Source: Pegoplata infirma (Eukaryota > Arthropoda > Insecta > Diptera > Anthomyiidae). From it: a DNA stretch of 64,000 nucleotides. Below are positions 11,357 through 22,747 of this stretch, piece after piece. Positions within the stretch are counted from its first letter, which is position 1. Each line of letters starts with the position of its first letter. The notes under the pieces were generated by a model. That model was given only the letters and a program-made list of their open reading frames with translations, was not told the DNA's origin and did not search any database. The position numbers were made by a program, and so were the translations under genes. Location: assembly GCA_963921195.1 (NCBI GenBank), contig OY992538.1, forward strand, positions 56,906,852-56,970,851, written 5' to 3'.

Positions 11357-11452
11357 AACTTTTTTGTTCTGCCCAGATACGGGCTCGAACTCAGCATCTT
11401 AGGACTGACAGCCACAGCCTCTACCTCCTACCCACCAAAAAATACTGCTTGC
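11357..11452 (-). repeat. tRNA-derived SINE-like segment
   Basis: On the minus strand there is an A-box-like GGTAGGAGGTAGAGG and, about 45 bases later, a good B box (GAGTTCGAGCCC), the spacing expected for a tRNA or tRNA-derived SINE. It is followed on that strand by a long T run (A run on the plus strand, 11338-11359). The acceptor stems do not obviously pair, so a SINE head is preferred over a working tRNA gene. Confidence 0.5.
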
Positions 11453-12047
11453 CTATAAGCAGATTTGTAAGGGAGTGATTTTTGTTGTCTGCTTACAAAC
11501 CTGCTTACGTATGGCATGATATTTGTTCGCAATGTCCCACTTTAGAGCATTTCTTTCGAGCGCTTATATCGGCGCAACGAATATGAATTGAAATCATGCC
11601 TTTTCTTAAATATTTTTAGTATTTTTTTAAGTCACTGCCATACTTTACTGCAACCGGTATGCAGGTTAGTATGCCAACAAAATATCTCCCTTACACTACT
11701 GCATACGGTATGCAGCTGTGTAAGCGAATGTCATAAAAAAACAACAACATCAAAAATCATTCGCTTACACAAGTGCATTCTTGTATGCACTGCTTCCAAA
11801 ATCTCGATTATTTTTTGCTGTGTAGGTTATTGCGTTCTCATAACGATGAATGGTTAAAAACAAATGTTAGCTAAACACAAAGATTTATGAAAGTAAAGAC
11901 AAAAAACAAACAAAAATAAAAAACAAAAATTCTTATGCATGTTAAGTTGTATTAGCATATTTCTACTTATAAATAAGTACTTATTTATCAAAAATATGCC
12001 ATATTAATAAGTCATTATAAATGTGATTCAAAATAATTTGGAGGATA

Positions 12048-12268
12048 CCCAGCAAAAACTTGGTAATTGGTACCCCTTCCTGTCTCGCTTACGAGGTAAT
12101 GGCTTTGAAAACTACTAATTACCATTAGCATTACATTGCGCCAAAAAAGGCAAAATGTGGTTACCTCCAATGACATCACCGTGTTAAAGTAATTAACATT
12201 GAAATTGGAAGGTAACTAATTACTCATATTTTTGCTAACCCCTTTAGGTAAGCGAAGTTTTTGCTGGG
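12048..12268. mobile_element. Small MITE of the CCCAGCAAAAACTT family
   Basis: A 221-bp element with CCCAGCAAAAACTT ends, flanked by TA at 12046-12047 and 12269-12270, lying inside the 11087-12330 element. It contains GTAATTA and TTACCTCC-type motifs also seen in the duplicated block. Non-coding. Confidence 0.8.
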
Positions 12269-12360
12269 TAAGTATATATTACTAAGTAAGATAATTATAA
12301 TGACATTGTCATTACCAAGTTTTTGCTGGGTACCATTTATTAATAAAATCCGACAATATA

Positions 12361-12650
12361 TGTATCTGGAAACCCAACATTCATTAATTTACATCATTGT
12401 CACAATCATATCTCTCAATGCGGTAAGTGATTCCGAAATTGAAATTAAGAACTTATTTAATTGTAAATATTGTGTTTTTCATTTCTTACAGGAATGATCA
12501 CTAAAATGAACTCTAGGAACTCGCTAATTCGTCACTTTTCGAGCTCTATTAACGCTTTGAATGAGTCATCGGCAAAGAAACCAGACGATTATATTTATAT
12601 AACACAAGCCACGTCACGAGATGCACCACTGACCAGTGTAATATAGAATT
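12361..12650 (+). pseudogene. Spliced-looking gene fragment beside the E2 satellite
   Basis: An exon-like stretch ends at 12422 before GTAAGT; a 69-bp AT-rich intron ends in TTTCTTACAG at 12491. The frame then continues from 12492 for about 50 codons to TAG at 12645-12647, just before the satellite. The downstream peptide (with FSSSINALNESSAKKPDDY) has normal protein-like composition. The protein is not recognised. This could be the 3' end of a captured host gene or an exon of the element's own lost gene. Confidence 0.4.
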
Positions 12651-12654
12651 TTTA

Positions 12655-14588
12655 TTATCAGAATCTGAGACTTTTCCTATTGGAAAAATGTTTTTCAGTC
12701 TAAGGCTTTTTCTATAGGAAAACTGTTTAAGAATCTAAGACTTTTTCTAGAGGAAAAATTTCTCAGAAAATGACACTTTTTCTATATGAAAAATGTCTCA
12801 GAATCTAAGACTTTTTCTATAGGAAAAATGTGTCAGAATCTGAGACTTTTTCTATAGGAAAAATGTCTCAGCATCTGAGACTTTTTCTCTAGGAAAAATG
12901 TCTCAGAGTCTGAGACTTTTTCTCTATGAAAAATGTCTTAGAATCTGAGACTTTTTCTGTAAGAAAATGTCTCAGAATCTGAGACTTTTTCTCTAGGAAA
13001 AATTTCTCAGAATCTGAGACTTTTCTCTAGGAAAAATGTCTCAGAGTGTGAGACTTTTTCTCTATGAAAAATGTCTCAGAATCTGAGACTTTTTCTCTAG
13101 GAAAAATGTCTCAGAATCTAAGACTTTTTCTCTTGGAAAAATGTCTCAGAATCTGAGACTTTTTCTATAGGAAAAATTTCTCAAAATAAGATACTTTTTC
13201 TGTATAAAAAATATCTCGGAATCTGAGACTCTTTCTGTAGACAACATATTTCAAAATCTGAGACTTTTCTATATGCAAAATGTCTCATAATCTGAGAATT
13301 TTTCTATAGGTAAAATGTCTCAGAATCTTAGTCTTTTTCTATAGGAAAAATGTATCAGAATCTGCCATTTTCCATAAAAAAAATGTCTCAGAATCTTAGA
13401 CTTTTTCTGTAGGAAAAATGTCTCAGAATCTTGGACTTTTTCTATAGGAAAAATCTCTCAGAATCTGAGACTTTTTCTATAGGAAAAATTTCTCAGAATG
13501 TGAGACTTTTTCTATAGGTAAAATGGCTCAAAATCTGAGACTTTTTCTAAAAAACGTCTTAGAATCTGAGATTTTTTCTATAGGAAAAATAACTCAGAAT
13601 CTGAGACTTCTTCTCTAGGAAAAATATTTCAGAATCTAAGACTTTTTCCATTGGAAAAATGTCTCAGAATCTGATACTTTTTTATAGGAGAGTTTTTTCT
13701 ATAGGAAAAATGTCTCAGAATCTGAGACTTTTTTTTTAGGAAAAAAGTCTCAGAATCTGAGACTTTTTCTATAGGAAAAATTTCTCAGAATCTTAGACTT
13801 TTTCTATACGAAAATGTCTCAGAATCTGAGACTTTTTCTATAGAAAAAATGCTTCAGAATGTGCAACATTTTTATAGCAAAATGTCTAAGAATCTGATAC
13901 TTTTTCTATATTAAAAAGTATCAGAATCTGAGACTTTTTCTATAGTAAAATGTCTCAGAATCTAAGACTTTTTCTGTAGTAAAATGTCTTACAATCTCAA
14001 AATTTTTCTAAAGGAAAAATGTACAATAATCTGAGACTTTATATAGAAAAAAATATTCAGAATCTAAGACTTTTTCTATAGAAAAAATGTCTCAGAATTT
14101 AAAACTTTCTATAGAAAATATGTCTCAGAATCTGAGATTGATCCCTTTAGGAATATTGTCTCAGTATCTGAGGCTTCTTCTGTAGGAGAAATGTTTCAAA
14201 ATCTAAGACTTTTTCTATAGAAAAACTGTATTAGAATCTGATATTTTTTCTATAGGAAAAATGTCTCAGAATCTAAAATTTTCAATAGAAAATATGTCTC
14301 AGAATCTGAGATTTTTTGTATAAAAAAATGTATCAGAATCTAAAATTTTTCTACGGAAAATATATCTCAGAATATAAGATTTTTTCTATACAAAAATGTT
14401 TCAGAATCTGAGATAATTTCTATACAAAAAACGTCTCAGAACTTATGATTTTTTTCTATAGAAAAAATGTCGCAGAATCTAATATTTTTTCTATAGAAAA
14501 AATGTCACAGAATCTGATATTTTTTCTATAGAAAAAATGTCTCAGTATCTGAGATTTTTTCTTTAGAAAAAATGTTTTAGAATTTAAA
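12655..14588 (+). repeat. 35-bp dyad satellite, array 2
   Basis: About 55 degenerate units of the form TCTCAGAATCTGAGAC plus TTTTTCTATAGGAAAAATG, in the reverse orientation to array 1. Local variants (GGAAAA in place of GAAAAA) are shared by neighbouring units, indicating local homogenisation. Confidence 0.95.
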
Positions 14589-15269
14589 GATAAACAACAA
14601 TTGTAATTTGCAATTAAAAAAAAAATAGTTTTTACAAATAAAACCATAATAAAATCAATTAACTTTTTTATTTGAGGGTGGAATTATTTATAATTTGCTT
14701 TTTAACAAAATAAAATACATAAACTACCAAAGTTTATGTATAAATATTTATTTTCAAAATTTTGTAAAGCTTACAAAGTTTAGTTGGAATATTTCCTAAA
14801 AGCATAGTTAATTTTTCGAACATAAAATTTTTTTAAAATCACCTTGGCTTTTTAGTAATATTGTCTAAAAACTTTGTAGGCTCTATGTTATCTTGGCACT
14901 TAGATAAAGTTATACTATGTTTTTAGGTAATATTACCGTGATTTTTTGTGTGTGATTCACGAACTCTAATCTCCTTAGAATAAATTATCTCATTTTCAGA
15001 CTTAAGTTATAAAAAACAAATCTGACGATTCAAGTGTTTGTACAGAATTTTCGAATAAAATTTTTTTTTATGTTGAAATGTTCAAAAATTAGTACAATCA
15101 GTACATATTTTAAAAAATCAGTACAAATCTGTACAACGTTTTTTGTTCAGTACACGTGATCAAAAATCAGTACATTTATGTACTGATCAAATCAATACGA
15201 ATGGTCAGCCTATATATCAACCAGTTGCTTTACATATAAGGGTTGCCATACAGGACTTAATAAATACTA

Positions 15270-15497
15270 CACTCAAAAAAAAAACCTTGTAAAATGACTA
15301 GAAAAGTTTGTAACTTTTTTTTGCTACCTCCTATTCGACAAAAATTCCTTGTAATTTTTACCAATAATTTTGTAATTTTACAAGCTTTTTACCAATAAAA
15401 TTGTAAATTTACAATCTTTTGGATGCAATAAAACTTTCAAATAGGTTTCGTAACTTAACTAGATTTTTTGCTACCTCCTATTTTACGAGAATTCCTA
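15270..15497. mobile_element. Truncated TTGTAAATTTACAA-family MITE
   Basis: It starts CACTCAAAAAAAAAACCTTG after a TA and contains the words CTACCTCCTATT and TTACAAGCTTTTTACC also found at 46.3-47.5 kb. It stops where another CACTCAAAATATT end begins (15498), so only one end is present. Confidence 0.6.
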
Positions 15498-15560
15498 CAC
15501 TCAAAATATTTTGTAAGTAAATTCAATTGAAAAAACGTTTAAAACAATCGTTTTTCCTTT

Positions 15561-16530
15561 TAAAGAAGTGGCCACTTCAAATCGGTACGCACTGTTTTAA
15601 TCGTAACGACGCCCCCTGTTATCAAAATGGGAAAACATTAACATACGTTTTTAACAACAAATCTACCGTTAATCTACAATTAATTGCGAGTAATTAAGTT
15701 TAATTTTAAAAAGTGTAGACACAATGGAAAAAAGCTATAAATAAAATTGTGCACAAATATCTAGAAAATCCGACTTTGACGGGTTTAAATATAGCAAAAT
15801 CACTTAAAATGGCTACATCTACAGTGTGTAAATTTTTAAAAAAAGTACAATAATAAATTATACACTGAAATAAAGATCAAAATTGTGAAAAAAAAAACAG
15901 GAACTCGAGACAAAAAATTAAAGCAGAAAGTGCTAAGGTCTCTCAAAAAAAAAAACCCATGCTTATCAAACAATAATCGTGCAAAAAAAAAATGAAACTA
16001 GCAGATGTATTGTACGTCGAATTAGTAAAAATGTTGGATTAAAGTCCTACCGTGCTAATTAATATCCAAATAGAACAGAAAATAAAGAACAAGTAGCAAA
16101 AAAGTGTAGCAGATTGCTGTGTGATCAGGATTTTACCAATTTTTAGGGCTGCATTGTTATGGATGATGAAAACACATCAATCCACCAAATTGCTCAAATC
16201 TTCGTCCAATCAAGAAATATTGGGCAATTTTTAAACGCAAATTGAAAAAGTGTTCAGGAACAGTAAATAACCATATTTTGATGAGAACAAAGTGGAATAA
16301 ATTAGCTTGAGAGTGAAAAGAAAAGTTGTGCAGAAGGTTATAGGAGGCATTAAAAGAGAAGCCAGAAAATTTATACTAAATAAGGACCCATAAACTTCCA
16401 ATTATATTTTTTTTAAAGGTTAAAAAATTACCTTTAATTTAATGTATGTATAACATGTTAATATATGTTGTTTCATTTAAAATTTATGGTCGCTTTAATA
16501 CGTACCGATTTTAAGTGGCCACTTCTTTAA
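15561..16530 (+). mobile_element. Decayed mariner-like transposon
   Basis: The ends TAAAGAAGTGGCCACTT and reverse complement (15561-15577, 16514-16530) are followed inward by AATCGGTACG on both sides. Between them an AT-biased, stop-ridden transposase relic can be read on the plus strand. A helix-turn-helix-like region is followed by VMDDE near 16160 and a KYWAIFKRKLKK-like block near 16220, typical of the ITm (Tc1/mariner) superfamily. An internal deletion has removed sequence between the VMDDE block and the later block. It is surrounded by another element, so the target duplication is unclear. Confidence 0.8.
16157..16400 (+). pseudogene. Mariner-like transposase relic, C-terminal part
   Basis: VMDDE, then after a deletion a WAIFKRKLKK-type motif and a remnant resembling a mariner transposase C-terminus, interrupted by several stops. 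Not functional. Confidence 0.7.
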
Positions 16531-16829
16531 AAAACGGACTGCTTATATTTCATTTGAAACAACAGACTTTTTGAGTTATTTTTAAACGTTAATAAATGAC
16601 TAGACATTCCGTAAAAACAAATGATATTTCAAGTATTTTAACTGTTTACAATTTTTTATTTTGTGGAGTAAGAATATTTTTTTTTTAATAACAAACTACA
16701 AAAACCGTACTTCTGTAAAATTATACGGTATAATCAATCACAAATAATTTAACTGATAAAAAAAATTTTCCGTAAATTTTGTAGTTTATTGTTTTAACAG
16801 CTGTATAATTATATATATATTATATTATA

Positions 16830-17077
16830 AGAGGCGATGGGAGCGTGAGTGAGTTTTTATTTACGATCACGTACGTTAATGAAAGAAAAAAAAAAATATT
16901 CAAGCACAATATTTTATTTTACTCACGCTCACGTGATCATCGTGACCGTGACTTATTTTTTTCAACTCACGTGTGCGTGAATGAGCGTGAGCAAAATAAA
17001 ATATCGTGCGTGACTAAATTTTTTCTTTCATGAGCGTGCGTAATCGTTATTAAAAACTCATTTACAATCCCATCTCT
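16830..17077. mobile_element. Short foldback MITE rich in CACGTG and GAGCGTGAG words
   Basis: GATGGGAGCGTGAGTGAGTTTTTA at the left pairs with TAAAAACTCATTTACAATCCCATC at the right. The inside repeats GCTCACG, CACGTG and CGTGAG in both orientations. No coding potential. It stands out by its GC-rich CACG words in an AT-rich setting. Confidence 0.7.
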
Positions 17078-17449
17078 ATTTTAAATATTGTTTAAGTGTT
17101 TTTATTACTCATACGCACACGTTTTATACACCATTATTGTATAAAATTGGCGTATTGCAATCTTTGACATTTGATTTATCGAAAACAAGGCAAAACACAT
17201 CTCTGAAAATTTCAGAACAGATAGAAAAGCACTTTAACTTTTTTTTAAAACTTAAAAAAAAAAAAAAATTGCGGCATGTTTTTGATAAATAAAGTTTAAG
17301 TTTAAATTTGAAAAATTCAGAACTTCTTCTGAAAATTTTCCAATTTTTATTTTTTTAATCGATAGCACATACAAAAATCTATAAAAAACTTTTGTCTAAA
17401 AGACTTTAGAGTTAAAATTTTTCAACATGAACCCCTGATTTCCTTCAAT
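17078..17449. other. No gene seen
   Basis: AT-rich unique-looking sequence between the foldback MITE and the large palindrome. Confidence 0.5.
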
Positions 17450-20400
17450 GTCTCCGAATTTGATGAAACTTTGTGTATATGTTGGGACTTATAAGACTTA
17501 TACTCAGACAAAATTTGAGACCATTAACTTCTGTGGTTCCAGAAATATGACGTGTCAAAAGTCAAGAAAATCTTTTAAAGGAATAAATATAAAAATTTAT
17601 ATCTTCAAAAGTATTTCAGCTATATTACTTCCTGATAGCTTGTTTTGAAGGTAAAACCATTACCTTTCAAATAACATTTTGCAAAAATTTTTATTTTGGA
17701 AATTTTTTTTATTTCTGCAAAATTTGCGATTCGCGAAAATATATCTGAAAAAGCGACATTTTTAAAAATATGAAAAAAATATATGTTAACGGCTGTATCC
17801 TTAGCTACAAGCTGTAAAAATTTTGGGTTGGTGAACGTATTAAGACCAGAGATATTAATAAAAATGTGTTGCCAAGTAGGAAATTTTTATCAAATCTGAT
17901 GAACATTTAATTTTTATTTTTGAATATTTTTGAAAATACATATAATAAAACGGTGAAAAAAGTAAAGTTTATGGTACAGACGGGTACTACACATAGATAC
18001 AATATAACATGAATATTTATCAATTACACTACTCTACAAAAATCAATTTTTTTTTGCACAGACTCCTAGAATACATTTGCTAAAGTATTTTGACCTCCTT
18101 AACACGAATCTGTCATCAAAAAAAATTTATAAAATCCTCTTTTCCAGATAAGACCTTTTTTGCGGTCCATGCCGATAAAAACCAACGAATGACTTTATAT
18201 TGCATTTTTTTATATAAACAAATTCAAAATGCATATTATTTCAAATTCATTGAGTTTATTCGAAAATCTTTGCAAAAAATCAAAAATTTTAGCAAAATTT
18301 GCATATATTATTTGCATGTACTTTTTCCCCTAATATTTTTATTTTGTAATTTTCATTGTTTAAAATACATTTTCTTAAGTCTTTTGCCCTCTTTAACGTG
18401 AATCCATTAAACGCGAATCCATTGTCATTTTTATATAATCGCGTTTTCGAAATTTGCCCATTTAGTTTTTGCAGCTGAAGCATACAAAAATATTAAACGA
18501 ACAAATAACACTGTGCAACAAATTTTGGGTCATCGCATTGAGCCCCAATGCCTTCAACGCCATATAAAAGTAGACCATCAAGTGGACAAAATCACCAAAG
18601 GGTTTTGCAAAGTCAGTTCGGATTTCTTTTTTATAGCCCACTGAAGTTTTCATTTTTTTATCAAAGGCGTTTGGAAAACGTCAAAAATACTATAATAGGA
18701 ACACATCTGAGCTTCAAAATATGATTTGATGTCTGCAGTGAAATTTTATGGCGGTTCTTTTCTTAGAACATTTTAACCCTCTAACTGCCATTTTAAGGGG
18801 TCATTTTAGTCCTTTTTCAAAAACTAAACACAGAAGTCTAATAAAACGTCCATTTAGAGGGTTAAAATGTTCTACAAATATTTTCCTCATAAAATTTCAC
18901 TAGGGGTTGTCAAATGGTAAAAGTTTGTGCGACATGCGTAAAGTGCTTAAAAAGGGTCAAGTATAAATAATCAATGTTTGTTATTTTTTTTTTACCAAAG
19001 CAGTGTTAGAAAATATCGACAAAAAACAGTGCAAATATACTTTTGAGCTAAAAATGATGTTCTGATGTGTTTTAAAAAATTTTATGATGATTCTTTTCTT
19101 TGACCAAATTAACCCTCTAGCTCCCGTTTTAAAGGGTCATTTTTGTCCTTTTTTAAAAAAAATACAAAAAATTCTATAAAAAAATGCAGTTAGAGGGTTA
19201 AAATGTCTTACAAATATTTTCTGCATCAAATTTTACTAGGGCACGTCTAAGACACAAAGTCCGTCCAGCATATAGAAAATGCTTAAAAATTTTAAAGTAT
19301 TCAAATTTTTTATTTTTTTTTTTTTGGGCCGAAATAAAAAAAAAAGTAGTTTGGTATTGCATTTGAGCGAAATCGGTTCAGCGGTTCAAAAGTTATGAAC
19401 GAAAATATAAAAATACCTCGAAAATTGTGGTACATTCAACATAACCTAAAAACACAAAATGCTTTAATTCGGCTGCTGGTTGACACATGTGAACAGAATT
19501 GATCACCGAATGGTATTTAAACAAGTACAAGTAGTTTTTTTTTATTTTTTGTTTTTTTTTGCAAATAAACTTTTTACATCGTGGAGGGTATTAATCCATT
19601 CGACAAAGTCGAATTTAACTTTGTTACTTGTTTTTTTTTTTTATATTTCGGCCCAAAAAAAATATAAAAAAAAAATTTTAATACTTTAAAATTTTTAAGC
19701 ATTTTCTATATGCTGGGCGAACTTTCTGTCTTAGACGTGCCCTAGTAAAATTTGATGCAGAAATCATTTGTAAAACATTTTAACCCTCTAACTGCCTTTT
19801 TTATGGACTTTTTTGTATTCGGCTTTCATTCGGCTGATGCTTAACACATGTGAACAGAATTGATCACCGAATGGTATTTAAACAAGTACAAACATATTTT
19901 TTTACAAAAAAATATATTTTCGTCGAATTTTTTTTTTACCAAAAATTTTTTTTGTCGATTTTTTTTTTAAAATGTTTGTTTTGTTTTTTATCAAGTAAAC
20001 TTTTTTACATTGTGGAGGGTATCAATACATTCGACAAAGTCGAATTTAACTTTTTTATTTGTTTTTTTTTTATTTCGGCCCAAAAAAAAAATTTGAATAC
20101 TTTAAAATTTTTAAGCATTTTCTATATGCTGGACGGACTTTCTGTCTTAGACGTGCCCTAGTAAAATTTGATGCAGAAAATATTTGTAAAACATTTTAAC
20201 CCTCTAACTGCCTTTTTTTTATAGAATTTTTTGTATTTCTTTTAAAAAAGGACAAAAATGACCCTTTAAAACGGGTGCTAGAGGGTTAATTTGGTCAAAG
20301 AAAAGAATCATCATAAAATTTTTTAAAACATATCAGAACATCATTTTTAGCTCAAAAGTATATTTGCACTGTTTTTTTGTCGATATTTTTTAACACTGCT

Positions 20401-21655
20401 TTGGTAAAAAAAATAACAAACATTGATTATTTATACTTGACCCTTTTTAAGCACTTTGCTCATGTCGCACAAACTTTTACCATTTGACAACCCCTAGTGA
20501 AATTTTATGAGGAAAATATTTGTAGAACATTTTAACCCTCTAAATGGACGTTTTATTAGACTTCTGTGTTTAGTTTTTGAAAAAGGACTAAAATTACCCC
20601 TTAAAATGGCAGTTAGGGGGTTAAAATGTTCTAAGAAAAGAACCGCCATAAAATTTCACTGAAGACATCAAAACATATTTTGAAGCTCAGATGTGTTCTT
20701 ATTATAGTATTTTTGACGTTTTCCAAACGCCCTTGATAAAAATATAAAAATTTCAGTGGGCTATAAAAAAGAAATCCGAACTGACTTTGCAAAACCCTTT
20801 GGTGATTTTGTTCACTTGATGGTCTACTTTCATGTGGCGTTGAAGCCATTGAGGCTCATTTTTCTTGTTGCACAGTGTAATATGAGGTATGTCAATGTGA
20901 AACATTTACTATTACCTTTCTTTTTTGGGTTTGAGGGTTTAGTCTGTTAAAAAGGCCTATATGTTCAGAAGACAGTTTGATAAAATGTTTATGATGACAG
21001 ATTCGTGCAGGGCAAATACTTTCAAAAATGTGTTCTAGAAGTCTCTGCAAAAAAAAGTTGACTTTTGTTAAGTAGTGTAATTGATAAAAAGTTATGTTAC
21101 ATAGCATTCATGTGTAGTACTCGTACATTACCATCAATTTTACTTTTTTCACCGTTTTATTTTATGTATTTGCAAAAATATTCAAAAATAATAATTAAAT
21201 ATTCATGAGATTTGGAAAAAAATTCCTACTTGGCAACACATTTTCATTAATATCTCTGGACTTAATACGTTCACCAACGCGAAATTTTTAGACCTTGTAG
21301 CTAAGACCCAAACCATTAACATGTATTTTTTTCAGATTTTTAAAAATGTCGCTTTTTTTGATATATTTCCGCGAATCGCGAATTGTACAGAAATACAAAA
21401 AAGATCACAAAATAAAAATTTTCGCGAAATGATATATTAAAAGTGATGGTTTTGCCTTTAAAAAAAGCTATCTGGGAGTGATATAGCTCAAATACTTTTC
21501 AAGATATAAATATTTATAATTTACCCTTTAAAAGATTTTCTTGACTTTTGAAACGTCATATTTCCAAAACTACGGAAGTTAAAAGTCTTAAACTTTGTTT
21601 GAGTATTAGTCGAGTAAGTCCCTACATATATACCGAATTTCACGAAATTTGGGTC
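17450..21655. repeat. 4.2-kb imperfect palindrome (large inverted repeat)
   Basis: The left arm (about 17450-19310) and right arm (about 20060-21655) are reverse complements with scattered changes. Matching landmarks include CTAGGGGTTGTCAAATGG at 18900 and 20496, the CAGCATATAGAAAATGC words near 19268 and 20137, and a TTTTAACCCTCTAACTGCC motif that recurs four or more times. The centre holds mini-me-like fragments in direct order. Frames such as 18462-18653 and 20756-20950 are the same arm sequence read on both sides and have no recognised domain. Confidence 0.85.
19345..20062. mobile_element. Mini-me-like fragments at the centre of the palindrome
   Basis: Two partial copies carry the hallmark 3' pieces: AATCGGTTCAGCGGTTCAAAAGTTATG (19370-19397), GATCACCGAATGGTATTTAAACAAGTA (19500 and 19861) and GTGGAGGGTAT...TTCGACAAAGTCGAATTTAACTT (19581 and 20013). 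No GTCY array is present in these pieces. Confidence 0.65.
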
Positions 21656-22138
21656 GATTGACGTCAAAAATTCAATTTTTTTTGCTATGTTGATATGGAT
21701 TTACTCTTTACTGTGTTTCATTTAATTTGCATAAATATTGAAGTAAAGATGCTCAGGCAAAAAAGTTAGATATTTTCAATTTTTGACCACGCCTACAAGG
21801 CCCACTTTTTGAAAAATCTTAAATTTTATTTTTGTTATTTAATAGTACCCTAAGAGCGAATACTTTGCAAATGATTTCATATTGACACGACACAACTTTT
21901 TTTTTGCTGAACATTTGGTGTGGAATGCCTCATATGTGGTACTAAAAGGTATTAAAAATACCTATCTCGTGGTGTTAACAACGGGCCAAAGAAATTAATA
22001 ATTTTCGACTTGTTAACAAAAATGTCCTAAAATTTGGGTATTTTACTCAATATGACGAAAATTTGTGAATGTTTGGGCACGTTCTTACCACAAGTAGATA
22101 GGGGTTTCAAAGACCTTTCATTTTGTATGTAACATGAC
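21656..22138. other. No gene seen
   Basis: Unique-looking AT-rich sequence between the palindrome and element E3, with no credible frame or repeat. Confidence 0.5.
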
Positions 22139-22510
22139 TACACCCAAAAAAATAACTAGTGTTAAACAGTCTAATGTGACTTAGGTAAATTTTTTTTATA
22201 TTGAGTACAAGAAATTGCTCAAGTTTTAACTAAATTGTATATGACATTTATTTTGTAAAATAGCATTGTTCACAATATTAAATTTAACATACACAAACTT
22301 GAATCTTTTACCTAAGTTTTTTTTATAAATATAAATAAATTTAATTCGATAAAGTCGACATATTAATGCCACATTGTAAACAACACATTGACAACAAATT
22401 GTCTTCAATTTTTTATAAAATATATGTATGAGGAACTAATTTATTTAATTAATTAAAAAGGTAAGCAAAAATAATGTGTTTATATATTTGATAACCAAAA
22501 TATTAACTTT

Positions 22511-22735
22511 CAGTTGCAGACGGTGGTGGTTTATACGAACATTTGCGGCATCCGCCACGGAACTTGTAAAAATACATTACTTGGAATCTCCACCCAATGT
22601 ATGCAGTTTTAATTTTAAGGAACGCCATAAAAAACATAAAACAATTGGTCTCCGGTTCGCAGTGTTGGTTCAACAGTAGACACCAAAGCAGATCCAGAAA
22701 ATGACTTGAGGTTTTTGATTGCAGATTCCGGTTAG
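22511..22735 (+). pseudogene. Exon-like patch beside the E3 satellite
   Basis: A pyrimidine-containing TTAACTTTCAG at 22500-22513 precedes a more GC-balanced stretch with an open frame at 22476-22679 (ending ...KTIGLRFAVLVQQ, then TAG). It lies 70 bp before the satellite starts, the same relative place as the fragment in E2. Protein not recognised. Confidence 0.35.
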
Positions 22736-22747
22736 TGATAATTCAGC

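Larger units (their letters stand above)
11087..12330. mobile_element. Nested MITE, CCCAGCAAAAACTT ends, TA duplication
   Basis: CCCAGCAAAAACTTACATTACC at the left and its near reverse complement at 12313-12330 are flanked by TA (11085-11086, 12331-12332). The interior has TAAGTACTTA-rich sequence, a tRNA-like segment and a second, smaller member of the same family. Non-coding. Confidence 0.75.
10822..14952. mobile_element. Satellite-carrying TIR element E2 (inverted relative of E1)
   Basis: The left 130 bp are the reverse complement of E1's right end, and the right 250 bp (14700-14952) are the reverse complement of E1's left end, so E2 is the same element family inverted, 330 bp away. The flanking dinucleotide is TG on both sides (10820-10821, 14953-14954) rather than TA. 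The order inside is end B, nested MITEs, a spliced-looking gene fragment (12360-12650), satellite, end A. No transposase is seen. Confidence 0.8.

Noticed and set aside
18090..21107. Small frames in the 17-21 kb palindrome as genes
   Set aside because: The same sequence is read on both arms; low complexity, no domains.
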